From an uncultured Eggerthellaceae bacterium (GTDB lineage Bacteria > Actinomycetota > Coriobacteriia > Coriobacteriales > Eggerthellaceae): a stretch of 64,000 nt of DNA. Under the pieces are notes generated by a model that was given only the letters and a program-made list of their open reading frames with translations, was not told the origin of the DNA and searched no databases. The position numbers and the translations under genes are program-made. Every line of letters starts with the position of its first letter. Position 1 is the first letter of the stretch. The stretch lies in the NCBI GenBank assembly GCA_903789375.1, contig CAIFEB010000001.1:89312-153311 (forward strand), written 5' to 3'. Positions 34,674 to 43,393 of the stretch are shown in pieces.

Positions 34674-35762
34674 ATGGACAAAGACCTGGAAACATTCGTC
34701 AGCGAGGTTTCAGGAACGAGCCGCCTTCGAGTCGAAGAGGACTTCGGGGGCGGCTTCGTCCGTTTGCAGACGTCCGAGGCGGAGCGGCGCCAAGCGCTCC
34801 AGGACATCCGCACATCGGAGGACGTCGTGCTCGAGCTCTTGCGCAACGCGGTCGACGCGCACGCATCGCAGATCTTCCTGGCGACCGGCAACGACGGTGC
34901 AACCCGCCGTATCGTCGTCATCGACAACGGCGACGGAATCCCGCAGAACATGCAAACGCTCGTCTTCGAACCGCGCGTCACATCGAAGCTCGACACCTCG
35001 CACCCTGACCGCTGGGGCTACCACGGACGCGGCATGGCGCTGTTCTCGATCAAGCAGAACTGCCGTGAGGCGCGCGTGGCGAAATCGAACGTCGATAAAG
35101 GAACGGCGATGGAGGTCATCGTCGACCGTTCGACGCTGCCTGAAAAGAAGGACCAGTCGACGTTCCCGACGTTCTCGATGAACGACGAGGGAACGGTAGC
35201 CGTGCGCGGCCCCAAGAACATCCTCAGAACCAGCTGCGAATTCGCCATCGAAGAGCACGGACGCGCGAACGTCACCGTGGGATCGATCGTCGAGGTCGCA
35301 GCAGCGCTGTACGCGTACGGCAAGGCGACGCTGTCGGCCGTCGACCGGGCGTTCTGCAGCGATGTGGACGACCTCCCGCTCTGCAAGCAGCTCGCATGCG
35401 CCGAAGACCCTGCTGCGTTCGCTTCGCTCGCCGGAACGCTGGGGCTCGAGCTTTCGGAGCGCACGGCGCGCCGCATCCTCGACGGCACCATCGAACCGGC
35501 GGAACCGCTGCTCAACCGCATCACGATTGCGGGTGCGAAGCCGTCCTCGAAAGACGCCGGCAAACGACCCGCCTTGCGAAATCGCGTCGACCAGCGCGGA
35601 CTCAAGCTCGGGTCGTCCGACATCGCCGAGCTGAAACGCGCCGCATCGCAGGCCTTCGACGACATTGCAAGTCGCTACTATCTCGAACCCTCTGTCGAAC
35701 CTACGGTTCGGGTGACGGCCGATCGCATAACCATCAGCATCCCCATCGTCAAGAAGCCCTGA
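34674..35762 (+). CDS. GHKL-type ATPase of unknown function
   Basis: A 362-residue cytoplasmic protein with a Bergerat ATP-binding fold in its first half: N-box VVLELLRNAVDAHASQIFLA (E..N..DA), G1 box VVIDNGDGIP and G2 box DRWGYHGRGMALFSIKQN. There is no histidine-kinase dimerisation domain, no MutL-type C-terminal cysteines or transducer motif that I can recognise, and no membrane segment. The second half (from ~residue 190) is helical with no known motif. It lies three bases after rny and upstream of spoVS, where Firmicutes have ymdB, so a role tied to RNase Y or to the spoVS/miaB operon is possible but unproven. It may be an orphan HSP90/MutL-like ATPase. Confidence 0.85.
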   Translation: MDKDLETFVSEVSGTSRLRVEEDFGGGFVRLQTSEAERRQALQDIRTSEDVVLELLRNAVDAHASQIFLATGNDGATRRIVVIDNGDGIPQNMQTLVFEPRVTSKLDTSHPDRWGYHGRGMALFSIKQNCREARVAKSNVDKGTAMEVIVDRSTLPEKKDQSTFPTFSMNDEGTVAVRGPKNILRTSCEFAIEEHGRANVTVGSIVEVAAALYAYGKATLSAVDRAFCSDVDDLPLCKQLACAEDPAAFASLAGTLGLELSERTARRILDGTIEPAEPLLNRITIAGAKPSSKDAGKRPALRNRVDQRGLKLGSSDIAELKRAASQAFDDIASRYYLEPSVEPTVRVTADRITISIPIVKKP

Positions 35763-36017
35763 CGCTCATTCGCGGCGCTATCGAAGCAGACCGTAAACAC
35801 GATGCTTCAGCACGTAAAGCTGACTCATCGTCGCGATGCAGCAAATCTATGAAAACTAGCGTCCACGAGCGCGTTCACCGAACGCCACGTGTTCATTGTT
35901 GATAAAATCGCAATAATGTAAAGAAAACATGCTCCACCCAGGTACGAGTCGCATGTGCGACGTACGCTCCGAGCAGGTTGAACCATAAACACAGCAAAGA
36001 ACATGAGGAATGAAACC

Positions 36018-36359
36018 ATGCAGAAGACCGCTCACGGAGAACCCGTCAGCTGCTTGAAAGTCTCTTCGAAGTCTTCGCCGGCATCGGTGGCGGGCGCTAT
36101 CGCCGGCATGATCAAGGACGGCCTGCCCGTTGAGATGCAAGCGGTCGGCGCTGGCGCGGTCAATCAGGCGGTGAAGGCCATCGCTATCTCGCGCGGATTC
36201 CTGTCGCCCGTCGGCATTGAAGTCGCGTGCATCCCGTCGTTCGCCGATATCGTGATCGACGGCGAGTATCGCACTGCCATTCATTTCTCCATCGAGGCGC
36301 ATCGCCTCCATGGCGTCGTCGATGATCCGGCTTCCGAAACGCCTGAAGACGATCGCTGA
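36018..36359 (+). CDS. spoVS: Stage V sporulation protein S (SpoVS)
   Basis: Small Alba-like protein needed for late sporulation and septation in Bacillus, but also found in many non-sporulating bacteria, where its job is unclear. The 113-residue product contains the whole SpoVS core (CLKVSSKSSPASVAGAIAGM, MQAVGAGAVNQAVKAIAISR, VEVACIPSF-like region, IDGEYRTAIHFSIEAH), plus ~10 residues before and ~20 acidic residues after it. ATG 36018 follows GAGGAA at 36006-36011; ATG 36003 is the alternative. The 35763-36017 gap before it is AT-rich and shows no other gene. Confidence 0.92.
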   Translation: MQKTAHGEPVSCLKVSSKSSPASVAGAIAGMIKDGLPVEMQAVGAGAVNQAVKAIAISRGFLSPVGIEVACIPSFADIVIDGEYRTAIHFSIEAHRLHGVVDDPASETPEDDR

Positions 36360-36565
36360 CCCATCGTCACCGACAAACGAAAGCATCCTGATAACCGGGT
36401 CTGCAACGCGGCCGATTCGCGTCACCGGAGTCAGATCGGCAATCATCGCCACCGAGTCCCATCGACCGAGTCTGTGAACACAGTTGCCGAAACGGTCAGC
36501 AACTGCATCTCGCGCCGAAGACGAACCTCCCTTCCACGTCCCATCGATACCATCCGAAGGATTCC

Positions 36566-37966
36566 ATGAGCACATCCCTCGTGCCGTTCAACGGCATCAC
36601 TTTCACCGTGCATACGTTCGGCTGCCAGATGAACAAGCACGATTCAGAACGCGTATATGGCACGCTCGAGAGCCTGGGCGCTCAAGCTGTCGACACCGTC
36701 GAAGAGTCCGACATCATCGTCTTCATGACATGCTGCGTCAGAGAAGCCGCCGACACGCGCCTCTATGGGCAGGTCATGTCGCTCAAGAACGTGCCGCTGC
36801 GCCCTGATTCGCCGCTCGACAAGCGCATTGTGGCCGTGGGCGGCTGCATCGGCCAGCGTGACGGCAACAAGCTCATCGAGAAGATGCCGCACCTCGACGT
36901 CGTCTTCGGGACGAACAACCTCTCATCCCTTCCGCAGCTCATCAAGGAGACGATGCGGGACAAGCAGCATCATGTGGCGACGGTGGAGGAATCGAGCACG
37001 GAGGCGACCGAGCTCCCGAGCGACCGCGAGCATTCGTGGGCCGCATGGTTGCCGATCACCGTCGGATGCAACAACTTCTGCACCTATTGCATCGTTCCCT
37101 ATGTCCGCGGGCGTGAGAAGAGCCGACCGCTCGAGCAGATCGCTGCCGAGGCCTCGGCGTACGCAAAGGCCGGGGTCAAGGAAATCACGCTGCTCGGACA
37201 GAACGTCAACTCGTACGGGCGCGACCTCTACGGCGAGCCGAAGTTCGCCGAGGTGCTCGATGCGGTCGCTGAATCGGGCGTCGATCGCATCCGCTTTGCT
37301 ACAAGCCATCCGAAAGACCTGACCGACGAGGTCATCGAGCGGTTCGCAACCATTCCCAACCTGATGCCCGCGCTGCACCTGCCTGCTCAGTCGGGATCGG
37401 ACCGCATCCTCAAGGCGATGAACCGACGTTACACGGTCGAACATTATCTCGAGCTCATCGACAAGCTGCGCACCGCTTGCCCGGGAATCGCACTGTCGAC
37501 CGACATCATCGTCGGTTTCCCCGGAGAGACGGAAGAGGATTTCCAGCAAACGTACGACCTGGTCAAACACGTGGGATACGCACAGGTCTTCACGTTTATC
37601 TATTCGAAGCGCGAAGGGACGCCCGCAGCGAAGATCGACGACCCGACGCCGCACGAAGTCATCCAGGAACGCTTCGACCGCCTCGTCGACGTCGTTCAGC
37701 AGGGTGCGTTCGACTACAACCAGCCGTTCGCGAACAAGACGGTTTCCGTTCTCGTCGAAGGTGCATCGAAGCGCGACGCGCGGCTGCTCGTCGGACGCAG
37801 CCCTCAGAACCAGACCGTGCACGCGCCCATTCCCGAAGGGATGGGGATCAGCGATCTCGCCGGCCGTTTCGTCAACGTGAAGGTCGAGCAAGCGCGGACA
37901 TGGTATCTTCGCGGATCGCTTGTCGCAGGCCCCTTCGACCACGATCAAACGAATCCGGAGCTCTAG
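36566..37966 (+). CDS. miaB: tRNA-2-methylthio-N6-dimethylallyladenosine synthase MiaB
   Basis: Radical-SAM enzyme that adds a methylthio group to i6A37 of tRNA. The 466-residue enzyme has the first cluster (HTFGCQMNKHDSERV, MTCCVREAADTRLYG, VGGCIGQRDGN), the SAM cluster C168, C172, C175 (CNNFCTYCIVPYVRGREKSR) and a C-terminal TRAM domain. It is followed 3 bases later by miaA, which makes its substrate base. The 206 bases before it show no gene or clear promoter. Confidence 0.96.
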   Translation: MSTSLVPFNGITFTVHTFGCQMNKHDSERVYGTLESLGAQAVDTVEESDIIVFMTCCVREAADTRLYGQVMSLKNVPLRPDSPLDKRIVAVGGCIGQRDGNKLIEKMPHLDVVFGTNNLSSLPQLIKETMRDKQHHVATVEESSTEATELPSDREHSWAAWLPITVGCNNFCTYCIVPYVRGREKSRPLEQIAAEASAYAKAGVKEITLLGQNVNSYGRDLYGEPKFAEVLDAVAESGVDRIRFATSHPKDLTDEVIERFATIPNLMPALHLPAQSGSDRILKAMNRRYTVEHYLELIDKLRTACPGIALSTDIIVGFPGETEEDFQQTYDLVKHVGYAQVFTFIYSKREGTPAAKIDDPTPHEVIQERFDRLVDVVQQGAFDYNQPFANKTVSVLVEGASKRDARLLVGRSPQNQTVHAPIPEGMGISDLAGRFVNVKVEQARTWYLRGSLVAGPFDHDQTNPEL

Positions 37967-37969
37967 CGC

Positions 37970-39049
37970 ATGGAAAACGAGCTGGTCGAGCGCGCCGTCA
38001 CGTCCGCGTGCTCTGGCGACATCCGTCTGGCGGGCGGACCGGTCATCGGCGTGGTGGGACCGACGGCATCGGGCAAGTCCGAGCTGGCGCAAGCGATTGC
38101 CCAGAGCATCGGCGGGGAAGTGGTGAGCGCCGACGCCATGCAGGTGTACCGGGGTATGGACATCGGAACGGGGAAGGTGCCGCTGTCGGAGCGTCGCGTC
38201 CCCCATCAGGGACTCGATCTTGTGAATCCGGGCGAAGCGTATTCGGCCGCGCTCTTCCAAACATACGCACGTTCGTGTTTCAGCGAATGCGATAGGCGAG
38301 GGTCGCGCACTATCCTCTGCGGAGGAACGGGATTCTACGTGCGCGCCGCCATCGATGACTACTCGTTCCCCAAAGGCGAGCAGGTGGAGAACCCTGTCCG
38401 CGAACGCTGGAACGCATATGCCCTGTTCAACGGCCCGCAAGCGCTCTGGGACCAGCTCAATGCCGTGGATCCGGCGAGTGCCGGCATCATCCCGCCGAAC
38501 GATGTGAAGCGAGTCGTACGTGCGTTCGAGCTGCGCGAAGACGGAACATCGTACGCTGTTCAGAAGGCAAAGCTTGCATCAATCGAACAGCTGTACCCCG
38601 TCGTTTTGATCGGATTGCGCGTGACGCCGAGCGTGTTGAACGAGCGCATCGAGAAGCGGGTGGATGAGATGTTCGCGCAAGGCCTGGTCGACGAGGTAAC
38701 GCATCTGCTTGACCAGGGATTTCGCTCTGCGCTTACCGCGCAGCAGGCAATCGGATACAAGGAAGTCGTCGCCGCGCTCGACGGCGAGTGCACCATGGAC
38801 GAGGCCGCGACCCGCATCAAGACGGCGACACGGCATTATGCGAAACGGCAACGCACGTGGTTTCGAAAGGACAAGCGCATCGTTTGGATCAATGCCGACG
38901 ATGCCGATTCCGCACGCATGCTCGCTGAATCGCTGCCGATCATCGCACGGGCAGATGAAGCGTATCATGCGTGGGTGGGACAGGATGACTCGTCTGTTCA
39001 GCGAAGCGCCGCGTCTTTTCGAAACGATACCAAGGGGGAGCATGACTGA
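37970..39049 (+). CDS. miaA: tRNA dimethylallyltransferase MiaA
   Basis: Transfers dimethylallyl from DMAPP to A37 of tRNAs reading UNN codons. The 359-residue enzyme has the P-loop at residues 30-37 (GPTASGKS), GGEVVSADAMQVYRGMDIGT, CGGTGFYVRAAID, the hinge ALTAQQAIGYKEVVAAL and the C-terminal TRHYAKRQRTWFRKD. An N-terminal ~22-residue extension precedes the P-loop strand, and the C-terminus carries ~30 extra polar residues. Its end overlaps hflX by eight bases. Confidence 0.96.
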   Translation: MENELVERAVTSACSGDIRLAGGPVIGVVGPTASGKSELAQAIAQSIGGEVVSADAMQVYRGMDIGTGKVPLSERRVPHQGLDLVNPGEAYSAALFQTYARSCFSECDRRGSRTILCGGTGFYVRAAIDDYSFPKGEQVENPVRERWNAYALFNGPQALWDQLNAVDPASAGIIPPNDVKRVVRAFELREDGTSYAVQKAKLASIEQLYPVVLIGLRVTPSVLNERIEKRVDEMFAQGLVDEVTHLLDQGFRSALTAQQAIGYKEVVAALDGECTMDEAATRIKTATRHYAKRQRTWFRKDKRIVWINADDADSARMLAESLPIIARADEAYHAWVGQDDSSVQRSAASFRNDTKGEHD

Positions 39050-40376
39050 TTCGATCGATGGGGTAGAGGTTTTCGGACCCAAGACCATTCCGACGGAGGA
39101 GCCGCGCGAGCGCGCCATTCTCGTAGGTGTGCAGCTGCCTTCGACGGAATGGTCGGTCGATTCGTCGCTGGACGAGCTGGAACGGCTGGCCCAGACAGCA
39201 GGTGCCGACGTGGTCGGACGTATCACCCAACGACTCGAAGCACCCAACCCGCGAACGTTCGTCGGCTCCGGCAAGGTCGAAGAGATTGCATCGCTTGTGC
39301 GCGCGCTGAGCGCCGACCTCGTCATATTCGACGACGAGCTGTCCCCATCACAGCAGTCCAACCTGGAGAAATCAGTCGACCGCGCCGTCAAAATCATCGA
39401 CCGGACCGCCCTCATCCTCGACATCTTTGCACTCCATGCGACGACGAAGGAAGGACGCCTGCAGGTGCGCCTTGCACAGAACCAGTACCTGCTTCCGCGG
39501 CTCCGCGGCATGTGGGCGCATCTGGCCTCGAACCGCATGGGCGGCGGCGTGGGATCGCGCTTCGGCGAAGGCGAAAGCCAGCTGGAAGTCGACCGACGCA
39601 TGGTGCGCAAGCGCATCACCTCCATCAATCGCGAACTCAAACATCTCGAAGGCGTCAGGGCACTTCAACGTGAAAGCCGCTATGAAAGCGGGATGTTCAA
39701 GGTGGCGCTCGCCGGATACACCAACGCGGGGAAATCGAGCCTGCTCAATCAGCTGACCAATGCGGGCGTACTCGCGTACGACAAGCTGTTTGCCACGCTC
39801 GACTCAACGACGCGTACGCTTAAGCTCCCCGAAGGACGCAAAATCACCGTGACCGACACCGTCGGCTTCATCAAGAAGTTGCCGACGACCCTCGTCAACG
39901 CCTTCAAATCGACGCTCGACGAAATCAACGGTGCGGACTTCGTGCTGCACGTTATCGACGCGACCGCCGATGATCGGGCGGTTCAGATAGAGGCTGTCGA
40001 AGGCGTTCTGCAGGAAATAGGAGCGGCCGCAATTCCGCGCATCGACGTCTTCAACAAGATAGACCTGCTATCAGACGATGAGCTCTCCACGCTGCAGCGG
40101 CGCTTCCCCCATGCCGCGTTTGTTTCAGCCCATACTGGGCAGGGGATTGACGAGCTGCTTCGCCGCATCAGCCTGGCTGCTACCTCGGGCGAGCGCTATC
40201 TGTGCGTGCTCATTCCCTACACGAACGGGAGTTTGGTATCGCTCGCGCATGAGCGCTGCCAGATTATCGAGGAGAAGCACGCCGACGACGGTACCGAGCT
40301 CACCCTGTACGTTCCCACGAAATTCGTGCCGCAGTTCGAACCGTACGCGTTACCTGAACAAACGAACGGGGAATAG
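39042..40376 (+). CDS. hflX: GTPase HflX
   Basis: Ribosome-associated GTPase that splits stalled or heat-damaged ribosomes. The 444-residue protein has the HflX N-terminal domain (VVGRITQRLEAPNPRTFVGS, LVIFDDELSPSQQSNLEKSV, ALHATTKEGRLQVRLAQNQY, GSRFGEGESQLEVDRRMVRK) and a G domain with GYTNAGKSS at 225-233 and VTDTVGFIKKLP. ATG 39042 is inside the miaA end behind AGGGGGAG. The miaA-hflX neighbourhood is conserved in many bacteria. Confidence 0.96.
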   Translation: MTDSIDGVEVFGPKTIPTEEPRERAILVGVQLPSTEWSVDSSLDELERLAQTAGADVVGRITQRLEAPNPRTFVGSGKVEEIASLVRALSADLVIFDDELSPSQQSNLEKSVDRAVKIIDRTALILDIFALHATTKEGRLQVRLAQNQYLLPRLRGMWAHLASNRMGGGVGSRFGEGESQLEVDRRMVRKRITSINRELKHLEGVRALQRESRYESGMFKVALAGYTNAGKSSLLNQLTNAGVLAYDKLFATLDSTTRTLKLPEGRKITVTDTVGFIKKLPTTLVNAFKSTLDEINGADFVLHVIDATADDRAVQIEAVEGVLQEIGAAAIPRIDVFNKIDLLSDDELSTLQRRFPHAAFVSAHTGQGIDELLRRISLAATSGERYLCVLIPYTNGSLVSLAHERCQIIEEKHADDGTELTLYVPTKFVPQFEPYALPEQTNGE

Positions 40377-40712
40377 GGTTTCGATCGTCGAGCTGGATGC
40401 CGAACGGTGCTCGTGTGACGAACGCAGAACAGGAAGCCGATCGCGACGAAGATTGTGAACGCCTTCCTGGGCGGGGCGATCGCTCTGTAGAGCGGAGCAA
40501 ACGCCGGGCAGGCAACGACTCTGCACCAAGACGAGCATCAGCTGCTTCACCACATTCAGGCACGCCCCGGTGCTTGCAGCCATAGAGAGTTGCGGGTTGC
40601 GCATTGCTCATTCCTTAAGCTCAAACACGCCATGCGTTAGCCAAACGCTCTGGAAGAGCTTGCCCGCAACATGCATGTATCCGATTGACCAGCCCGCTGG
40701 GTACGTCCGTAT
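40377..40712. other. Convergent intergenic region between hflX and lexA
   Basis: No gene, strong hairpin or T-run that I can support. The open frames here lack ribosome-binding sites and family features. Confidence 0.45.
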
Positions 40713-41363
40713 CTACAGCCGACGAAAAACCGCCACGACCTTGCCTGCGATGTGGCAATCCCGCGTGATAATGGGCTCCATCGTATGGTTCTCAGGCTGC
40801 AGGCGAATATGGTCCTTTTCCTTGTAGAACGTCTTGACCGTTGCCCCGTCTCCGATGATGGCCACAACAATGTCCCCGTTGTTGGCAACGGGCTGCTGCT
40901 TCACCACGACGTAATCACCGTCTTCGATGCCGGCCTCAATCATGGACTCGCCGCGCACGGCCAGCATGAACGAGGGATCGTCGCCCACGATATCGGTGGG
41001 AAGCGACATTGTGTCCGTGATGTTCTGCTCCGCTAGAATCGGCTGTCCAGCGGCCACGTTGCCGACGAGCGGCACGTTGACGATCTTGCTGAAGCTGGGA
41101 AGGACCGCTTCGTCCTTTTGGGCTTGAGGCTCGCTTCCATCCAGCTGATAGGTCAAAGCAATCGAGCGCGATTTCAGCGGATCGTGCGTGATGTATCCCT
41201 TTTTCTCAAGCGCTTTCAGATGCACGTGAACCGTCGAGGGGGATGACAGGTTGAGCGCCGTGCAGATCTCCCTGACTGTGGGGCCGTACCCCTTCTCGCG
41301 AATGCAGTCTTCAATGCACTTCAGTACTGCGCTCTGTCGTTTCGTGAGCTTCTCGGTCGCCAT
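40713..41363 (-). CDS. lexA: LexA repressor
   Basis: SOS repressor that self-cleaves when RecA filaments form. The 216-residue protein has the winged-helix domain ([20 protein letters not shown]), the cleavage site A105-G106 (GNVAAGQP) and the catalytic dyad S140 (RGESMIEAG) and K177 (GATVKTF). ATG at 41363 follows GGGAGGA on the minus strand; the longer open frame to 41414 reads through promoter DNA. It is autoregulated through SOS boxes in the shared divergent promoter region with the gene at 41474. Confidence 0.97.
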   Translation of the reverse strand: MATEKLTKRQSAVLKCIEDCIREKGYGPTVREICTALNLSSPSTVHVHLKALEKKGYITHDPLKSRSIALTYQLDGSEPQAQKDEAVLPSFSKIVNVPLVGNVAAGQPILAEQNITDTMSLPTDIVGDDPSFMLAVRGESMIEAGIEDGDYVVVKQQPVANNGDIVVAIIGDGATVKTFYKEKDHIRLQPENHTMEPIITRDCHIAGKVVAVFRRL

Positions 41364-41386
41364 GGTGCATCCTCCCAAATTAGCAA

Positions 41387-41461
41387 GAACATTTGTACGA
41401 CTTTTTGTTGACAAGAACCTTTGTTCGCCTTATTATACACACGAACAAAGGTTCTATGCAA
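41387..41461. promoter_or_regulatory. Divergent lexA / SOS-gene promoter region with LexA boxes
   Basis: Two perfect GAAC-N4-GTTC boxes lie at 41415-41426 and 41443-41454, and a weaker one (GAACATTTGTAC) at 41387-41398. The rightward promoter has -35 TTGACA (41408-41413), a 17-base spacer and -10 TATTAT (41431-41436); box 1 fills its spacer and box 2 sits at its expected start of transcription. The leftward lexA promoter has -35 TTGCAT (complement of 41456-41461) and -10 TATAAT (complement of 41432-41437), with box 2 in its spacer; the weak box falls in the lexA leader. Both genes should be LexA-repressed. Confidence 0.9.
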
Positions 41462-41473
41462 GGGGTGACCACA

Positions 41474-41932
41474 ATGATTTACCGCACCAATCAACATTAT
41501 GTTCAGGGCTCCAACGCGGTCGACATGTCTGCCGAAATCGCTCAGCACCAGCGCGAATGCGGAACAATCATCGATTGGTCGGACATCGAGCAACGTCGCA
41601 ATGGGTCAGCGCAGCATACCGCTCGACATGCTGCGAACTCCGATGGTCGCGTCAAGACCGGTAGATTCAACAACGGTATGCACGGCACCTACCGTGTTTC
41701 GCGCGCTGAAGAATCCAACGCGTCGGCAGCGTCGATATCAGAACGCGCCAACGACACGCTATCGTTCCGCGAGCACGTGCGTCGGTTCGCAGATTCAAGC
41801 GACATGATCTGCAGCCTTCGCTACGAAGACGTTCGCGGCATCAGCCTCGGCCCCTCATCAAAACGCGACGTCTCTCTGTTTTCAGTGGTCAGCATCGCTA
41901 TTGCCGTTGTCTCCATCGTCGTTGGCGCGTAA
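41474..41932 (+). CDS. SOS-regulated small membrane protein, candidate damage-inducible division inhibitor
   Basis: A 152-residue protein of no family I recognise. The first ~130 residues are polar, rich in Ser, Arg, Asn and Ala (DMSAEIAQHQRECGTIIDWS, SLRYEDVRGISLGPSSKRD), and the last ~20 form a C-terminal membrane helix (VSLFSVVSIAIAVVSIVVGA), giving a tail-anchored layout. ATG 41474 is preceded by AAGGGG; ATG 41456 in frame is possible. It is divergent from lexA and its promoter contains two LexA boxes. In Bacillus (YneA) and actinobacteria (DivS, ChiZ) small SOS-induced membrane proteins next to lexA block division. Those have N-terminal anchors, often with LysM, and show no visible similarity here, so the role is inference. 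Confidence 0.75.
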   Translation: MIYRTNQHYVQGSNAVDMSAEIAQHQRECGTIIDWSDIEQRRNGSAQHTARHAANSDGRVKTGRFNNGMHGTYRVSRAEESNASAASISERANDTLSFREHVRRFADSSDMICSLRYEDVRGISLGPSSKRDVSLFSVVSIAIAVVSIVVGA

Positions 41933-42118
41933 ACGTCATTGGAACTTTGGCAATCAGCTCATCTGAGAATGATTCGACAGCGTGGAAACCATCAGTTTCA
42001 GTCAGAACCTTGAAAAGAGCACATGGGTTTTTACCTGCGGTCTTCGATGCAGCGACGGTTCAGTGTATATTATCTGACATTAAATGTTGCAGAAACGAAG
42101 CACAGCAGGGGTGTTCTT

Positions 42119-42571
42119 ATGCGTTGTCCCTCATGTGGCTACACCGAGTCCAAAGTAGTCGATTCTCGTCCGTCTGAAGACGGCACAGCCATCCGTAGAA
42201 GGCGCGAATGCCTCTCATGCGGTACGCGTTTCACCACGTACGAGCGTTTGGGTGATTCGCCGCTTATCGTCGTCAAGGCAGATGGTTCGTCGGAAGCCTT
42301 CGATCGCACAAAATTAATGCGCGGTCTGCTGATCGCATGCGCCAAACGACCAATCTCACCTGAGCAAATCGATGCCATCGTAGACGGTATCGAGTCTGAC
42401 CTGAGAAGCAACGGCGATAACCGGGTGTCCTCTAAAGAGCTTGGGAACATGGTCATGGCGCGTCTCGCGAAGCTCGACGACGTTGCATATATCCGCTTCG
42501 CATCTGTCTACAAGGATTTCAAGAACGTCCAAGAATTCGAACGAGCCCTGGAGGCCATCCGTCATGACTGA
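42119..42571 (+). CDS. nrdR: Transcriptional repressor NrdR
   Basis: Zinc-ribbon/ATP-cone regulator of ribonucleotide reductase genes. The 150-residue protein starts MRCPSCGYTESKVVDSR, with zinc ligands C3, C6, C31 and C34 (CLSCGTRF), the RRRRECLSCG motif and the ATP cone (LIVVKADGSSEAFDRTKLMR). ATG 42119 with CAGGGG is preferred over the longer open frame. It overlaps dut by eight bases, pairing dNTP-pool control with dUTP removal. A TATATT at 42066-42071 may be its -10. Confidence 0.96.
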   Translation: MRCPSCGYTESKVVDSRPSEDGTAIRRRRECLSCGTRFTTYERLGDSPLIVVKADGSSEAFDRTKLMRGLLIACAKRPISPEQIDAIVDGIESDLRSNGDNRVSSKELGNMVMARLAKLDDVAYIRFASVYKDFKNVQEFERALEAIRHD

Positions 42572-43016
42572 GCACCAAATCACCATTGGCGTCAAACTTC
42601 TTGACGAGGACATGCCGATGCCTCGGTACGCCCATGAGGGCGATGCCGGCCTCGATTTGCGAGCTGCAATTTCCACAGACCTCAAACCGTTCGAGCGGAT
42701 GCTTGTACCGTGCGGTATCGCCGTTGAAATACCCACGGGGTATGCGGGATTCGTCATCCCTCGTTCGGGTCTTTCCGTTAAGCATGGCATCTCCATCGTC
42801 AACGCGCCTGGACTTGTTGATAGCGGATATCGCGGCGAACTCAAAGTAAACCTCATCAACCTCGATGCCCACGAAACCTTCCATATCGAACGCGGCGACC
42901 GGATCGCGCAGATTTCGTTCTTGCCGGTTCCTCCCGCCACACTTCAGGTTAAGGCCGAGCTGTCCGATAGCGAACGAGGTGTGAACGGCTTCGGGAGCAG
43001 CGGCGTCAAGGCTTAG
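42564..43016 (+). CDS. dut: Deoxyuridine 5'-triphosphate nucleotidohydrolase (dUTPase)
   Basis: Trimeric enzyme that hydrolyses dUTP to dUMP, keeping uracil out of DNA and feeding dTMP synthesis. The 150-residue protein shows the five dUTPase motifs: HEGDAGLDLRA, IPRSGLSVKHG, NAPGLVDSGYRGELKV, ERGDRIAQISF and the C-terminal RGVNGFGSSG arm. ATG 42564 lies inside the nrdR stop region (ATGACTGA), so the two are coupled. Confidence 0.97.
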   Translation: MTEHQITIGVKLLDEDMPMPRYAHEGDAGLDLRAAISTDLKPFERMLVPCGIAVEIPTGYAGFVIPRSGLSVKHGISIVNAPGLVDSGYRGELKVNLINLDAHETFHIERGDRIAQISFLPVPPATLQVKAELSDSERGVNGFGSSGVKA

Positions 43017-43144
43017 CCTAAAACATTACGGACGACAGACAATGGGGCGCCTGTGCTCGATTGCGCAAACGCATTTTGGGTCGAGCGTCTCCGTCAACGT
43101 GCATATTGCAACAGCAAAATCTATCTCGTTTGCTAGCTCCTCTC

Positions 43145-43174
43145 ATGAGCCCCTATCCACGGGCTCATTGTTTT
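43145..43174 (+). terminator. Probable terminator after dut
   Basis: ATGAGCCC (43145-43152), an 8-base loop, GGGCTCAT (43161-43168), then TGTTTT. It lies ~130 bases after the dut stop. Confidence 0.65.
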
Positions 43175-43258
43175 GCATGCCTACGCGTCGATTTGGCAAC
43201 GCACGTTTTTTGTCTTCGCCTTCGTTACCGAACATAACGTTTGCCGAACAGAGTTTGG

Positions 43259-43282
43259 GCGCCTGAATTTTTCAGGCGCTTT
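43259..43282 (+). terminator. Second hairpin before the membrane-protein gene at 43394
   Basis: GCGCCTGAA (43259-43267), loop TTT, TTCAGGCGC (43271-43279), followed by TTT. A perfect 9-bp stem. It could be a second terminator or the end of a small RNA started after the hairpin at 43145. No gene is seen in 43017-43393. Confidence 0.55.
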
Positions 43283-43393
43283 CAGCTACTATCTTGTATC
43301 GAGACAAGCAATTTCGCAGAGCGGCCCTCAGAACGCATTTTAAGTACCATAAATGATATTTAGCCTGATGAGAAAGATGCGGTAAACGCAATT

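Noticed and set aside
36018-36359. spoVS as evidence of sporulation
   Set aside because: SpoVS occurs in many non-sporulating bacteria and no other sporulation gene is visible here.
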